DNA from: Alistipes communis
Lineage (GTDB): Bacteria > Bacteroidota > Bacteroidia > Bacteroidales > Rikenellaceae
Assembly: GCF_006542665.1 (NCBI RefSeq)
Contig: NZ_AP019735.1
Location: 1,922,001 to 1,986,000 of the forward strand
Reading direction: 5' to 3'
DNA: 64,000 nucleotides
Positions 33,710-42,359 of the stretch are shown here, piece by piece (the stretch's first letter is position 1; the number at the start of each line of letters is the position of its first letter). Under the pieces are notes generated by a model. That model made no database searches. It was not told the origin of the DNA and saw nothing but the letters and a program-made list of their open reading frames with translations. Position numbers and translations under genes: made by a program.

Positions 33710-34240
33710 ATGGTAAAAAAAGAGATACGGGAAAGGATGCGGCGGCTCAACCGCGCATTGGACTCGCAGCAGCGTCTGAGGGCGTCGGCGGCGATCTTTT
33801 CGGCGGTCGAACGACTGCCCGAGTTCCGTGCGGCGCGGACCGTCGCCGTTTTTGCCGCACTGCCCGACGAACCGGCTACCGACGAGGTGCTGGCGCGCTG
33901 GGCCTCGACGCGGCGCGTGGTGCTGCCTCGTGTCGAGGACGACGCGATGCGGTTCTATGCCTGCCGCCCCGACGCGCTGGTCTTCGGGGCTTTCGGCATT
34001 TTGGAGCCGCAGGGCGAGCGGCCGTGTCCGGCCGGCGAGATCGATCTGGTGGTCTGTCCGGGCGTGGCTTTCACGGCCGACGGCCGGAGGTTGGGGCGCG
34101 GACGGGGCTATTATGACCGCTATCTCGGGGATCCCGCTTTCAGGGGATTCCGCGTAGGCGTCTGCTATGCGCACCAGCTGGTAGACGACCTGCCCGTCGA
34201 ACCGCACGACGTGCGGATGGATCGGGTGATAACGGGGTGA
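33710..34240 (+). CDS. 5-formyltetrahydrofolate cyclo-ligase
   Basis: This 176-residue enzyme turns 5-formyl-THF into 5,10-methenyl-THF using ATP, returning stored folate to one-carbon metabolism. It starts MVKKEIRERMRRLNRALDSQ. Landmarks are VAVFAALPDEPATDEVL, FGAFGILEP, the VCPGVAFTADGRRLGRGRGYYDRY nucleotide and substrate loop, and a short conserved end VEPHDVRMDRVITG. It is monocistronic between divergent frdC and a bidirectional terminator. Confidence 0.93.
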   Translation: MVKKEIRERMRRLNRALDSQQRLRASAAIFSAVERLPEFRAARTVAVFAALPDEPATDEVLARWASTRRVVLPRVEDDAMRFYACRPDALVFGAFGILEPQGERPCPAGEIDLVVCPGVAFTADGRRLGRGRGYYDRYLGDPAFRGFRVGVCYAHQLVDDLPVEPHDVRMDRVITG

Positions 34241-34408
34241 GGATCGGGTGGAACTCCGGTCTTCGGCCGATGAAAACGATCGGGTTGTCCGGGATTTTGC
34301 TCCTGGATTCGATCTCCGGCCGACCGGCAACTTCGCTGCGGTCCGTGCGGTAGCGTATCGGTCTCCGACGGCGAACCGTCGCGACGGTTCGCGGATAAGC
34401 GTAAATAA

Positions 34409-34444
34409 GGGAGCCGCCGCTGAACTCGGTCAGCGGCGGCTCCC
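34409..34444. terminator. Terminator between the cyclo-ligase gene and gdhA
   Basis: GGGAGCCGCCGCTGA (34409-34423) pairs perfectly with TCAGCGGCGGCTCCC (34430-34444), followed by TTTTT on the plus strand. Confidence 0.85.
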
Positions 34445-34506
34445 TTTTTCGCTTCCGTGTCGTAGGCCGGATCAATCGTACCGGCACGACGGGAGAATGC
34501 TCCCTT

Positions 34507-35862
34507 TTAGCAGCACCCCTGCGCCAGCATGGCGTTGGCGACCTTCATGAAGCCGCCGATGTTGGCACCCTTCACGTAGTTGACGTAGCCGTCGGGCTCG
34601 GTACCGTATTTCACGCATACCTCGTGGATGTTCTGCATGATGGCGCGGAGTTTGGCGTCGACCTCTTCGGGCGACCAGTGCAGACGCATCGAGTTCTGGC
34701 TCATTTCCAGTCCCGACGTGGCTACACCGCCGGCGTTGGCCGCCTTGCCCGGCGCGTAGAGGAGTTTGTGCTCCTGGAAAACCTTGATCGCCTCGGGCGT
34801 CGAGGGCATGTTGGCGCCTTCGGCCACGCAGATGCAGCCGTTCTTCACGAGTGCGGCGGCCTCGTCGCCGTTCAACTCGTTCTGCGTGGCGCACGGCATG
34901 GCGATGTCGCATTTCACGCCCCACGGACGCTGGCCTGCGTAGTAGGTCGCTTCGGGATAGCGGTCGGCGTACTCCTTGATACGCCCGCGGAAGACGTTTT
35001 TCAGCTCCATGACGTATTCCTGCTTTTCGGGCGTGATGCCCGTGGGGTCGTAGACGTAGCCCGACGAATCGGAGAGCGTCACGACCTTGGCGCCGAGCTG
35101 GGTGGCCTTCTGGGCGGCGTACTGCGCTACGTTGCCCGAGCCGGAGATGCAGACCGTCTTGCCTTCGAACGAGAGGCCGCGCGTCGCGAGCATCTCCTGC
35201 GCGAAGTAGCATGTTCCGTATCCCGTCGCTTCGGGGCGCATCGCCGAGCCGCCCCAGCCGATACCCTTGCCGGTGAAAGTACCGGTGAATTCGTCGCGCA
35301 GACGTTTGTACTGCCCGAACATGAAGCCGATTTCGCGGCCGCCCACGCCGATGTCGCCCGCCGGAACGTCGGTGTCCTGTCCGATGTGGCGCGCCAGCTC
35401 GGTGACGAACGACTGGCAGAAACGCATCACCTCGTTGTCGGATTTACCCTTGGGATTGAAGTCCGAACCGCCCTTGCCGCCGCCCATCGGCAGCGTCGTG
35501 AGGCTGTTCTTGAAGGTCTGCTCGAAGGCGAGGAATTTCAGGATCGAGAGGTTCACCGAAGGGTGGAACCGAATACCTCCTTTATAGGGACCGATAGCGC
35601 TGTTCATCTGTACGCGGTAGCCGCGGTTGATCTCGATCTCGCCCTTGTCGTTGAGCCAGGGCACGCGGAAGATGATGACGCGCTCGGGTTCGGCGATGCG
35701 TTCGAGCACCTTCATCTTGCTCAGGACGGGGTTCATGACGATGTACTCCGCCAGCGATTCGGCAACCTCCTTCACCGCCTGATGAAATTCGGGTTCACCG
35801 GCGTTTTTGGCAACGATTCCGGCCATGAATTCGTCGACAAATTTTTGTGCTTCTTTCTCCAT
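34507..35862 (-). CDS. gdhA: NADP-type glutamate dehydrogenase
   Basis: The 451-residue hexameric enzyme assimilates ammonium into 2-oxoglutarate to make glutamate. The glutamate-binding region has YRVQMNSAIGPYKGGIRFHP and the catalytic Lys in LPMGGGKGGSDFNPKGKSD. The dinucleotide fold has GKTVCISGSGNVAQYAAQKA. Length and motifs match the 450-residue class found in Bacteroidales. It is probably transcribed alone; a long imperfect inverted repeat lies in its leader (35894-35956). Confidence 0.96.
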   Translation of the reverse strand: MEKEAQKFVDEFMAGIVAKNAGEPEFHQAVKEVAESLAEYIVMNPVLSKMKVLERIAEPERVIIFRVPWLNDKGEIEINRGYRVQMNSAIGPYKGGIRFHPSVNLSILKFLAFEQTFKNSLTTLPMGGGKGGSDFNPKGKSDNEVMRFCQSFVTELARHIGQDTDVPAGDIGVGGREIGFMFGQYKRLRDEFTGTFTGKGIGWGGSAMRPEATGYGTCYFAQEMLATRGLSFEGKTVCISGSGNVAQYAAQKATQLGAKVVTLSDSSGYVYDPTGITPEKQEYVMELKNVFRGRIKEYADRYPEATYYAGQRPWGVKCDIAMPCATQNELNGDEAAALVKNGCICVAEGANMPSTPEAIKVFQEHKLLYAPGKAANAGGVATSGLEMSQNSMRLHWSPEEVDAKLRAIMQNIHEVCVKYGTEPDGYVNYVKGANIGGFMKVANAMLAQGCC

Positions 35863-35893
35863 AATTAAGAGGTGTTTTTGAGTGAAGGCCCGA

Positions 35894-35956
35894 TGAATTC
35901 GGCATCGAACCGACTGGATTGCTTGTCGTATGTCGCGAAGCCCGATGCCGAATTCA
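35894..35956 (-). promoter_or_regulatory. Inverted repeat in the gdhA upstream region
   Basis: TGAATTCGGCATCG (35894-35907) is the exact reverse complement of CGATGCCGAATTCA (35943-35956). The 14-bp stem with a 35-nt loop could fold in the gdhA leader or act as an operator. There is no T-run, so it is not a normal terminator. Confidence 0.45.
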
Positions 35957-36040
35957 CCGCACTCCGCGTTCCGGGTGCTACGGGACCCGTTCCGAATGGG
36001 GAGGGACCCTCCTAACCTAAACCTGTAACCGTATAAAAAA

Positions 36041-36060
36041 GGCAGCGGTCGTACGCTGCC
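36041..36060 (-). terminator. Terminator of the PfkB-type kinase gene
   Basis: GGCAGCG and CGCTGCC form a 7-bp stem. On the minus strand six T follow directly. It lies just after the stop at 36068. Confidence 0.8.
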
Positions 36061-36067
36061 GAATGTG

Positions 36068-37069
36068 CTAAAAGAGATAGCGTTCGTTGCGCACCTTCTT
36101 CACGAGCCGGAAGATGTCCTCCCACGCCTCCTCGCCGAAGGTCGTGCCGACCACCTCGATGACTTTGCCCGCCGTGATCGCGCCGATGGTGCCGCACTGC
36201 CGAAGCGAGAGTCCGGCGCACATGCCGTAGAGGAACCCCGCGGCGTAGAAGTCGCCTGCGCCCGTCGTGTCGACGCGCCTGGCGGCGGCCATGATGCCGA
36301 CGTGCACCACTTCGCTGCGGTGTTTGATCAGCGCGCCGCGGATGCCGATCTTGACGATCGCCAGTTCGCAAAGCTGCGAAATGGCCTGCAAGGCGTTGAT
36401 CGGTTCGTTCTCGCCCGTGAAGGCGATCGCTTCGTCCTCGTTGGCGAAGACGATGTCCACGTATTTTTCGACCAGGGCGCGCAGGAAATCGAGGTTCTCC
36501 TTGACGATGTTGAAACTCGCCAGGTCGATCGCCACCTGCAATCCGCGTTCTTTGGCCGTCCGGGCCGTGTGCTCGATCAGTTCGTGGTTCTGCACCAGGT
36601 ACCCCTCGATGTAGACGCAGTCGAATCCTTCGAAGATGTCGGCGCGGACGTCGGCCGCCGTCAGTTCGAGCGCGGCGCCCAGATGCGTGATCATCGTGCG
36701 TTCGCCGTCGGGCGAGATCAGCGCCACGCACTTGCCCGACCGCTCGCTGCCGCGGAAGATGAAGGGCTTCACACCGAGGTTCGCGAGCGCCTGCTCGAAG
36801 AAGTCGCCCGTCGTATCGGGACCTACCTTGCCGATGAATCCCGTCCCGCAGCCCAGACGCGCCATGGCACGGATCGTGTTGCCGGCCGAGCCGCCCAGTG
36901 AGAGCGAATAGGGCAGTCCAGCGACCGATTTCGATATTTCGGTCTGCAACTTACTGTCCACCAACGACATGGATCCTTTTTCGAGCAAGTATTTTCTCAG
37001 TACGGAGTCCGACTCCAAATTGACCAGCATGTCCGTCAGGGCGTTGCCGATGCCGATTACGCGTTTCAT
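36068..37069 (-). CDS. PfkB-family kinase, adenosine kinase-like
   Basis: The 333-residue ribokinase-fold enzyme starts MKRVIGIGNALTDMLVNLES, close to adenosine kinases of Bacteroidota. The substrate loop SLGGSAGNTIRAMARLG and the anion-hole/catalytic-base motif DTTGAGDFYAAGFLYG with Asp are intact; DIVFANEDEAIAFTGE is the usual central block. It phosphorylates a nucleoside or sugar, with adenosine the best guess. It lies 35 nt downstream of pfkA in the same direction, so the two may be co-transcribed. Confidence 0.85.
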   Translation of the reverse strand: MKRVIGIGNALTDMLVNLESDSVLRKYLLEKGSMSLVDSKLQTEISKSVAGLPYSLSLGGSAGNTIRAMARLGCGTGFIGKVGPDTTGDFFEQALANLGVKPFIFRGSERSGKCVALISPDGERTMITHLGAALELTAADVRADIFEGFDCVYIEGYLVQNHELIEHTARTAKERGLQVAIDLASFNIVKENLDFLRALVEKYVDIVFANEDEAIAFTGENEPINALQAISQLCELAIVKIGIRGALIKHRSEVVHVGIMAAARRVDTTGAGDFYAAGFLYGMCAGLSLRQCGTIGAITAGKVIEVVGTTFGEEAWEDIFRLVKKVRNERYLF

Positions 37070-37104
37070 CCGATCGTTCTCTTCGTTTGGGTTCTGCGGG
37101 GAGC

Positions 37105-38085
37105 TTACATGGAAAGTATCTTCACGAGATTCACGTAATCCCGATTGATCGATTTGTTGTGACGCACCGCACGCGAGAAGGGCACGTAGACCAGTTCGTT
37201 GTTCTGGATGCCGATCATCACGTTGCGCTGCCCCTCCATGATCGCCTGAATGGCCATGGCTCCCATGCGCGAGGCCAGGATGCGATCCTGTGCCGAGGGC
37301 GATCCGCCGCGCTGGATATGTCCCAGGATCGTGACGCGCGCGTCGTACTGCGGGAACTCTTTTTTCACGCGCTCGGCCAGCCCCATGGCGCCCCCCGTGC
37401 GGGGATTTTCGGCCACGATGACGATCGCCGAGTTCTTGCTCTTGCGGAAACCCTGGCTGATGAGTTCGGCCAGCTGGTCGACCTCCGTGTCCATTTCGGG
37501 GATGATGGCCGCTTCGGAACCGGTGGCGATCGCACCGTTGAGGGCCAGGTATCCGGCCGTGTGTCCCATTACCTCGACGAAGAAGAGCCGTTCGTGGCTC
37601 GACGCCGTATCGCGCAGTTTGTCGACGGCCTCCATGATCGTGTTGAGCGCCGTGTCGTAACCGATCGTGGCGTCCGTACCGCCCAGGTCGTTATCGATCG
37701 TACCGGGCAGCCCCACGATGGGAATGTCGTGCTCCTGCGCGAAGATATTGGCGCCCGACAGCGAGCCGTCGCCGCCGATGACCACCAGTGCGTCGATACC
37801 GGCGGCTTTCAGGTTTTCATAGGCCTGCTGACGCCCCTCGACCGATTTGAACTCCTCGCAGCGAGCCGTTTTGAGGATCGTTCCGCCCAACTGGATGATG
37901 TTGCTTACGGACGAGGAGTGGAAATCGACGATTTCGTTCGTCACCAGACCGCGGTAACCGCGCAGAATTCCCTTGACCGTAAATCCGTTGTAGATGGCCG
38001 TGCGGGTAACGGCGCGGATGGCGGCGTTCATGCCTGGGGCGTCGCCGCCGGAGGTCAGGATACCGATGCATTTGATGGCTGCCAT
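37105..38085 (-). CDS. pfkA: 6-phosphofructokinase
   Basis: This 326-residue enzyme phosphorylates fructose-6-phosphate, the committed step of glycolysis. The chosen start is ATG 38085 (MAAIKCIGILTSGGDAPGMN); the longer frame to 38115 runs into the promoter area. Motifs: GGD-APG for ATP, VVIGGDGSLSGAN, catalytic PGTIDNDLGGTD, VEVMGHTAGYLA and GHIQRGGSPSAQDR. Gly/Asp residues at the nucleotide site suggest ATP rather than pyrophosphate use, though this is not certain. Confidence 0.95.
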   Translation of the reverse strand: MAAIKCIGILTSGGDAPGMNAAIRAVTRTAIYNGFTVKGILRGYRGLVTNEIVDFHSSSVSNIIQLGGTILKTARCEEFKSVEGRQQAYENLKAAGIDALVVIGGDGSLSGANIFAQEHDIPIVGLPGTIDNDLGGTDATIGYDTALNTIMEAVDKLRDTASSHERLFFVEVMGHTAGYLALNGAIATGSEAAIIPEMDTEVDQLAELISQGFRKSKNSAIVIVAENPRTGGAMGLAERVKKEFPQYDARVTILGHIQRGGSPSAQDRILASRMGAMAIQAIMEGQRNVMIGIQNNELVYVPFSRAVRHNKSINRDYVNLVKILSM

Positions 38086-38112
38086 AGCGAAAGGAGTATT
38101 ATCACTTCGGGA

Positions 38113-38120
38113 CAAAGTTA
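38113..38120 (-). promoter_or_regulatory. Possible -7 box of pfkA
   Basis: The minus strand reads TAACTTTG, 28 nt ahead of ATG 38085. No matching -33 box was seen. Confidence 0.45.
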
Positions 38121-38229
38121 GTAAAATAATTTATGAATACCGCTCTTTTTTACAGCTTTTTTTATGCCGAAACGGGAAGCCGTCCGGTGCGGCCTCCCGT
38201 TTCGCGGCGACGGGTCGTTCCGGCCGTCG

Positions 38230-39489
38230 TCATTCGTAGCTCTCGTCGTCGAAATCGATGTCGACGCTGTGTTCCGTCACGCGGATGTCGACCTTCTGTT
38301 TCTTGGGTCCCTTGATCGTGATCCGGTGTGCGGAATCGCTTGCCGGAGCGGTCTGCGGGGCGGGTTCGGTCGCAATGACGGATACGGTGTCGGCGGCCAC
38401 CCACTCCTGCATACGGTCGATTTCCCTGTCGCGGAGTTCGTCGCGCGCCTCGTCGAAGAGTTCGTGCAGGCGGTGCCGCTGTTCGCCGCCGTACTCCCGC
38501 AGGATCAGTCCGCCGGTAGCGACGATCGTCAGGATCCAGAGCAGGAAGACGATCAGCGTGGCGCGCCCGCTGGGTTTGCGCGAGGCGATCAGGCAGAAGA
38601 GGATGTAGATAAGCAGGAGCAGCGGGATGAGCACCGTCAGCAGACCCATGACGCCCATGGCCGTGGTCGTCATCGTCCAGCCTGCGATCGATAGCGTTCC
38701 GCTGCCGCCCGGATCGCCGAAGATCAGGGCGAAGAGTACGATGAGCAGGATGCAGGCGGCGAAGGTCAGACCGAAGATGAAGAATCCGATGAAGATCTTG
38801 ATGACGATGAGCGCCAGTTGTCCGAGGGCGTAGATCACGCGGGCGACGATCGATTTCACGTCGCTGTTCGTCTCGCTGTCCCGAACGGTTTTTTCGCGGA
38901 TCGAGCGCACGGTGATCGGCTCGCCCTCCATTTCGAGCTTCTGCCGCGCGGAGCGTGCGGCCGGCACGGCGAACCACATGATGAAGTAGCCCAGTACGAA
39001 GACGCCGAACAGGTTGGAGAAGAAGGTCGAGAGGGTGCCGGAGAAGGGCAGTACCTCGACGAGGATCAACAACAGCAGCGGTGCGAAGAGCGTCAGGCGC
39101 ACCCATGTGGGGTCGACGTCGAAGTAACGCCCCAGCCCGGCGCACACCCCGCCCAGGCGGGCGTTCTCGGTGTCGCGGTAGAGACGGCGCGGGATGCGCG
39201 GCTGCTTTTTGGCTGCGTCGGTTTCGCTTTCGGACGAGATGTCCTCGGCCGTTCCCATTTGCGAGATGATCTGTCGCAGGAGCGGGGTCTCCACCACGCG
39301 CGAGTTCTCCTGCTGCGAGAGGATCAGTTCGGCGATGCGCGCCTCGATGTCGGCGACGATTTCGTCGCCGTCGGCCGTCTCGGCGTAGGTCGCTTTGAGA
39401 CTGTCGAGGTAGCGGCTCAGAAGGGCGTAGGCATCGGCGTCGAGCGTGAAGGCGATGCCCGAAATACTGCATTTTTTGACCTCTTTCAT
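38230..39489 (-). CDS. PspC-domain membrane protein (large)
   Basis: The 419-residue protein has a cytoplasmic N-terminal domain shared with the small PspC protein of the same operon (MKEVKKCSISGIAFTLDADA, then LSRYLDSLKA). A PspC domain follows (LYRDTENARLGGVCAGLGRYFDVDPTWVR). There are several membrane helices (LTLFAPLLLLILVEVLPF; LFGVFVLGYFIMWFAV; IFIGFFIFGLTFAACILLIV; GLLTVLIPLLLLIYILFCLI). An acidic C-terminal tail has IKGPKKQKVDIRV. PspC proteins act in envelope-stress control in Proteobacteria; the role in Bacteroidota is not settled. It ends the PadR operon, five bases after a GIN-domain gene. Confidence 0.85.
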   Translation of the reverse strand: MKEVKKCSISGIAFTLDADAYALLSRYLDSLKATYAETADGDEIVADIEARIAELILSQQENSRVVETPLLRQIISQMGTAEDISSESETDAAKKQPRIPRRLYRDTENARLGGVCAGLGRYFDVDPTWVRLTLFAPLLLLILVEVLPFSGTLSTFFSNLFGVFVLGYFIMWFAVPAARSARQKLEMEGEPITVRSIREKTVRDSETNSDVKSIVARVIYALGQLALIVIKIFIGFFIFGLTFAACILLIVLFALIFGDPGGSGTLSIAGWTMTTTAMGVMGLLTVLIPLLLLIYILFCLIASRKPSGRATLIVFLLWILTIVATGGLILREYGGEQRHRLHELFDEARDELRDREIDRMQEWVAADTVSVIATEPAPQTAPASDSAHRITIKGPKKQKVDIRVTEHSVDIDFDDESYE

Positions 39490-39494
39490 GGCGG

Positions 39495-40286
39495 TTATCG
39501 TTTATGGGTGACGGATCCTGTCAGGTTCTTTTTGAAACCGACGAGCCGGCAGTCGCCCCAGTAGGAGACGCTTCCGCCCGACGAAGCGGCGGCTTCGAGC
39601 GTCTCGGAGCAGGTGATGCGCACCGAAGCGCCCGACGAAGCGCGCGCTTCGGTGCGCCGGGTCAGCAGATTGCGGGCCTTGCAGGTGGCTCCCGACATGG
39701 CGTTGATTTTGCACTCCTCGGCCACTCCCTTGACATTTATTTCGGCTCCGCTGTGCGCTTCGATCGCGCACCGGCCTACGGCCAGATTGGCCTTGATTTC
39801 GGAGCCGCTGGTGGCCGAGAGGGTGCAGCCGTCGCCCTCGCAGGCGATCTCGGCATGTGCGCCGCTGGTTGTGCGGACGTTGAGCGTCGGGGTGTTTACG
39901 ACGGTTCGGCAGGTGACCCGACCGCCGCTGGTGGCCGTCAGGCTTTGCAGTACCTCAGGTTTGGGTATGCTGATGCGGACGTCGCAGTCGCGGATGTTGT
40001 CGATTTCGGGATCGATCGTCAGCAGCAGGACGCCCTGTTTGTCGATCGTCGTGACGACATAGCCGATGATCTTTTCGTCGGCTTCGACGACGAGTTTTTC
40101 CGAATCGCTTTCGACGATCGTCGCCGCGACGCCGCGGGCGACTTTCAGCCCCGTGTAGCGCCCTGCCTCGCGCGTTTCGGTGCGCATGACACCCGACCCC
40201 TTGATCGTGCGGGCGCGTGCGGCGGTCTGCGCCGGTACGAGACCGAGCAGGATGAAAAGTGTAGAAAATAGAACGATGCGTTTCAT
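39495..40286 (-). CDS. GIN-domain (DUF2807) secreted protein
   Basis: The 263-residue protein has a signal peptide (MKRIVLFSTLFILLGLVPAQT). A single right-handed beta-helix-like GIN domain follows, with ladder repeats such as SLTATSGGRVTCRTVV, TLNVRTTSGAHAEIAC, TLSATSGSEIKANLAV and NAMSGATCKA. Rows of S-G-A/S turns are typical of DUF2807 putative auto-transporter adhesin head domains. It is next to a second, similar gene, likely a tandem duplication, in the PadR/PspC operon. Function is unknown. Confidence 0.85.
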   Translation of the reverse strand: MKRIVLFSTLFILLGLVPAQTAARARTIKGSGVMRTETREAGRYTGLKVARGVAATIVESDSEKLVVEADEKIIGYVVTTIDKQGVLLLTIDPEIDNIRDCDVRISIPKPEVLQSLTATSGGRVTCRTVVNTPTLNVRTTSGAHAEIACEGDGCTLSATSGSEIKANLAVGRCAIEAHSGAEINVKGVAEECKINAMSGATCKARNLLTRRTEARASSGASVRITCSETLEAAASSGGSVSYWGDCRLVGFKKNLTGSVTHKR

Positions 40287-40292
40287 ATGCGG

Positions 40293-41201
40293 TTAACGTT
40301 TGAGTGCGGAGTATTTTCCGACCGTGGTGTCCCACTGTTCCGATTTCAGTCCCGTAGCGTCGATGCGGGAGGTTCCTCCGGCGACGATGCGGCAGGCGCG
40401 GGTCGTTCCGGCGAGCGTCATGCCGGCGCCTCCGCTGCTCTCGGCATGGAGCGAGGTCGCGTCGAGCGACACTTGCGTGGCGGAAGTACCGCTGCTCTCG
40501 ATCCGGCACTCCGTGCATTTGACTCGGGTCGTGATGCGGGCGGCGCCGCTGCTTTCGATCGAAGCGTCGTCGCAAAGGAGTTCTCCGTTGCAGACGAGGC
40601 GGCTCGTGCCGGAGGCTCGGAGTTCGATGGCGCGACCTGTCGCCGTGCTTTTCAGTTTGATTTCGGAACCACCGGTGGCCGAGATGCGTTCGAGGGTGCC
40701 CGTCATCGCCTCGACGGCGATGTGCGCGGTGCCGCTGGTCTCGATCGCGGCGTCATTGGTTTGCAGCGGGTGTTCGGCCGTGATTTTGGCGGCTCCGCCG
40801 GCTTTTAGTCCGGTAATTCCGGCCAGCGGTGTTTCGAGCGAAAATGCAGCGATGCCTTTGGCGTCGAGTCGTGTGATGCCGGCGGCCGGAACGTAGACGG
40901 TCAATTCGGCGTTTTGCACCGTGGCGTCTGCCAGTCCGATGCGGAGCGTCCCCTCGGCGACCGAGGTCTGCACGTGGACGAGGAGGTTGTCGTCGGTCTT
41001 GACGGTCACGCGGCCTGCGGGGTAGTCGCCGACGAGGACGTGGGCGATGCTGCCCGCTTCGACGGCGTGGAACGATCCGACGTCGCGGGTCTCGGTGACG
41101 ATTCTGCCGCTGCCTTTGAGGGTTTTGTTGCGTGCAGCGGTGGCCGGAAGGGCGATTGCACAGGCGGCTGCCGCGGCGAGGAGAAGGAGTGCCTTTTTCA
41201 T
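40293..41201 (-). CDS. GIN-domain (DUF2807) secreted protein
   Basis: The 302-residue paralogue begins with a signal peptide (MKKALLLLAAAAACAIALPA) and NKTLKGSGRIVTETRDVGSF. The beta-ladder has turns such as TRLDAKGIAAFSLET, RISATGGSEIKLKST, ELRASGTSRLVCNGE and RIESSGTSATQVSL. It is six bases ahead of the next GIN gene. Proteins of this family are periplasmic or surface-exposed. Their repeated presence with PspC and PadR suggests an envelope function. Confidence 0.85.
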   Translation of the reverse strand: MKKALLLLAAAAACAIALPATAARNKTLKGSGRIVTETRDVGSFHAVEAGSIAHVLVGDYPAGRVTVKTDDNLLVHVQTSVAEGTLRIGLADATVQNAELTVYVPAAGITRLDAKGIAAFSLETPLAGITGLKAGGAAKITAEHPLQTNDAAIETSGTAHIAVEAMTGTLERISATGGSEIKLKSTATGRAIELRASGTSRLVCNGELLCDDASIESSGAARITTRVKCTECRIESSGTSATQVSLDATSLHAESSGGAGMTLAGTTRACRIVAGGTSRIDATGLKSEQWDTTVGKYSALKR

Positions 41202-41370
41202 GGTGTAATAGGTTTGTGTCGGTTTCGGATGCTTCGCGTGTGATTTCGGAGCGATTCGACGCCTCCGGTAGTCATGTCCCGTCGCCCGCCGTCGGAGACG
41301 GCACCCTCCGTCGTGCGGAGTGCGGCGACTGCGTGAAGCCGGAGTGTCTTTTTTTCGTTCGGAGATCGGT

Positions 41371-41718
41371 TTATCGGTTTTCGGCCGGTTTGCCGCCGTG
41401 ACGGATCACGTCGATCTGCTGTACCATCTCGATCCACGCTTGATCGAGCGTGCGGAGTGCTTCGCGGCCTTTCTCGGTCAGCGTGTAATATTTGCGGGGA
41501 GGCCCCTGAGGAGATTCTTCCCAGCGGTAGGTAAGCAGACCTGCGTTTTTCTGGCGGGTGAGGATCGGATAGAGCGTGCCTTCGACCACGATCATCTCGG
41601 CCGCTTTCAGCTCGGCGATGATCCGCGGGGCGTAGGAGTCGCCGCGCGAGAGGATCGCGAGGATGCAGTATTCGAGAATGCCTTTCCGCATCTGGGCTTT
41701 TACGTTGTCTTCTGCCAT
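41371..41718 (-). CDS. PadR-family transcriptional regulator
   Basis: The 115-residue winged-helix repressor starts MAEDNVKAQMRKGILEYCIL. The PadR signature (LAILSRGDSYAPRIIAELKAAEMIVVEGTLYPIL) and wing (GPPRKYYTLTEKGREALR) are complete. It lies between the small PspC gene and the GIN-domain genes. The palindrome TACTTTG-N5-CAAAGTA at the operon promoter (42341-42359) is the probable binding site, giving autoregulation. Confidence 0.92.
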   Translation of the reverse strand: MAEDNVKAQMRKGILEYCILAILSRGDSYAPRIIAELKAAEMIVVEGTLYPILTRQKNAGLLTYRWEESPQGPPRKYYTLTEKGREALRTLDQAWIEMVQQIDVIRHGGKPAENR

Positions 41719-41736
41719 GGCGTTATCGTTTTGGGA

Positions 41737-42267
41737 TTATTTACGGGTGTTGATGCTTTGCGGCTCTTCGGGAACGACCAGCCAGAGAATGATGTAGATC
41801 CAGATCGAGAGGCCCCCGAAGAGGATCAGGAAGAGTGTCAGCAGCCGGATCACCAGCGGATCGACGCGGAGGTAGTCGGCCAGTCCGCCGCAGATGCCGG
41901 CAATGGCGCGGTCGCTGCGCGAACGGTAGAGTTTGCGCGGAGCGGGCTCCGGCTCTCCGATCTGCTCTCCGATCTGCTCCCCCGTGCAGCCGCCCGTGCG
42001 GTCGGAGGGGCATTCGCCGAAGTCGTCGGGCTGCCCGAGTTGTTCCATGGCGTACTGTACCGACGCGAGCGACACGACCATCATCGGCGACGAAAGCCGT
42101 TCACGGAAAATGTCGGCGATACGCGCTTCGACATCCTCCATCGTGTTGTTGTCCTCCTGCGGCAGTCGCCGGCGGATGTCGTCCAGATAGCGGCGAAGCA
42201 CGGCGTAGGCGTCGTCGTCGAGCGTGAAGGCCTGCGAGGCGATGTTGACGTTTACAGTCTCTTTCAT
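41737..42267 (-). CDS. PspC-domain protein (small)
   Basis: The 176-residue protein starts MKETVNVNIASQAFTLDDDA. An N-terminal helical segment (YLDDIRRRLPQEDNNTMEDV) is followed by the PspC domain (LYRSRSDRAIAGICGGLADYLRVDPLVIR). It ends with one membrane helix (LLTLFLILFGGLSIWIYIILW). It opens the operon PspC-PadR-GIN-GIN-PspC. Its N-terminal domain is repeated in the last gene of the operon. Confidence 0.9.
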   Translation of the reverse strand: MKETVNVNIASQAFTLDDDAYAVLRRYLDDIRRRLPQEDNNTMEDVEARIADIFRERLSSPMMVVSLASVQYAMEQLGQPDDFGECPSDRTGGCTGEQIGEQIGEPEPAPRKLYRSRSDRAIAGICGGLADYLRVDPLVIRLLTLFLILFGGLSIWIYIILWLVVPEEPQSINTRK

Positions 42268-42319
42268 AACGGTACTGTTTTGAGGGGGTATCTAAAAAAC
42301 TTTAATTACTCTGTCGTTG

Positions 42320-42350
42320 CAAATATAATACGATTATTTATACTTTGCAA
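42320..42350 (-). promoter_or_regulatory. Promoter of the PspC/PadR operon
   Basis: On the minus strand TTG (42350-42348), a 20-nt spacer and TATATTTG (42327-42320) match the consensus. Confidence 0.75.
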
Positions 42351-42359
42351 TACAAAGTA
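42341..42359. promoter_or_regulatory. Candidate PadR operator
   Basis: TACTTTG-CAATA-CAAAGTA is a perfect 7-bp palindrome with a 5-bp centre and covers the -33 box. A dimeric PadR protein bound here would block the promoter. Confidence 0.6.

Noticed and set aside
38167..38203. Strong hairpin after the large PspC gene
   Set aside because: In the direction of that gene an A-run, not a T-run, follows, so it is not reported as a terminator.
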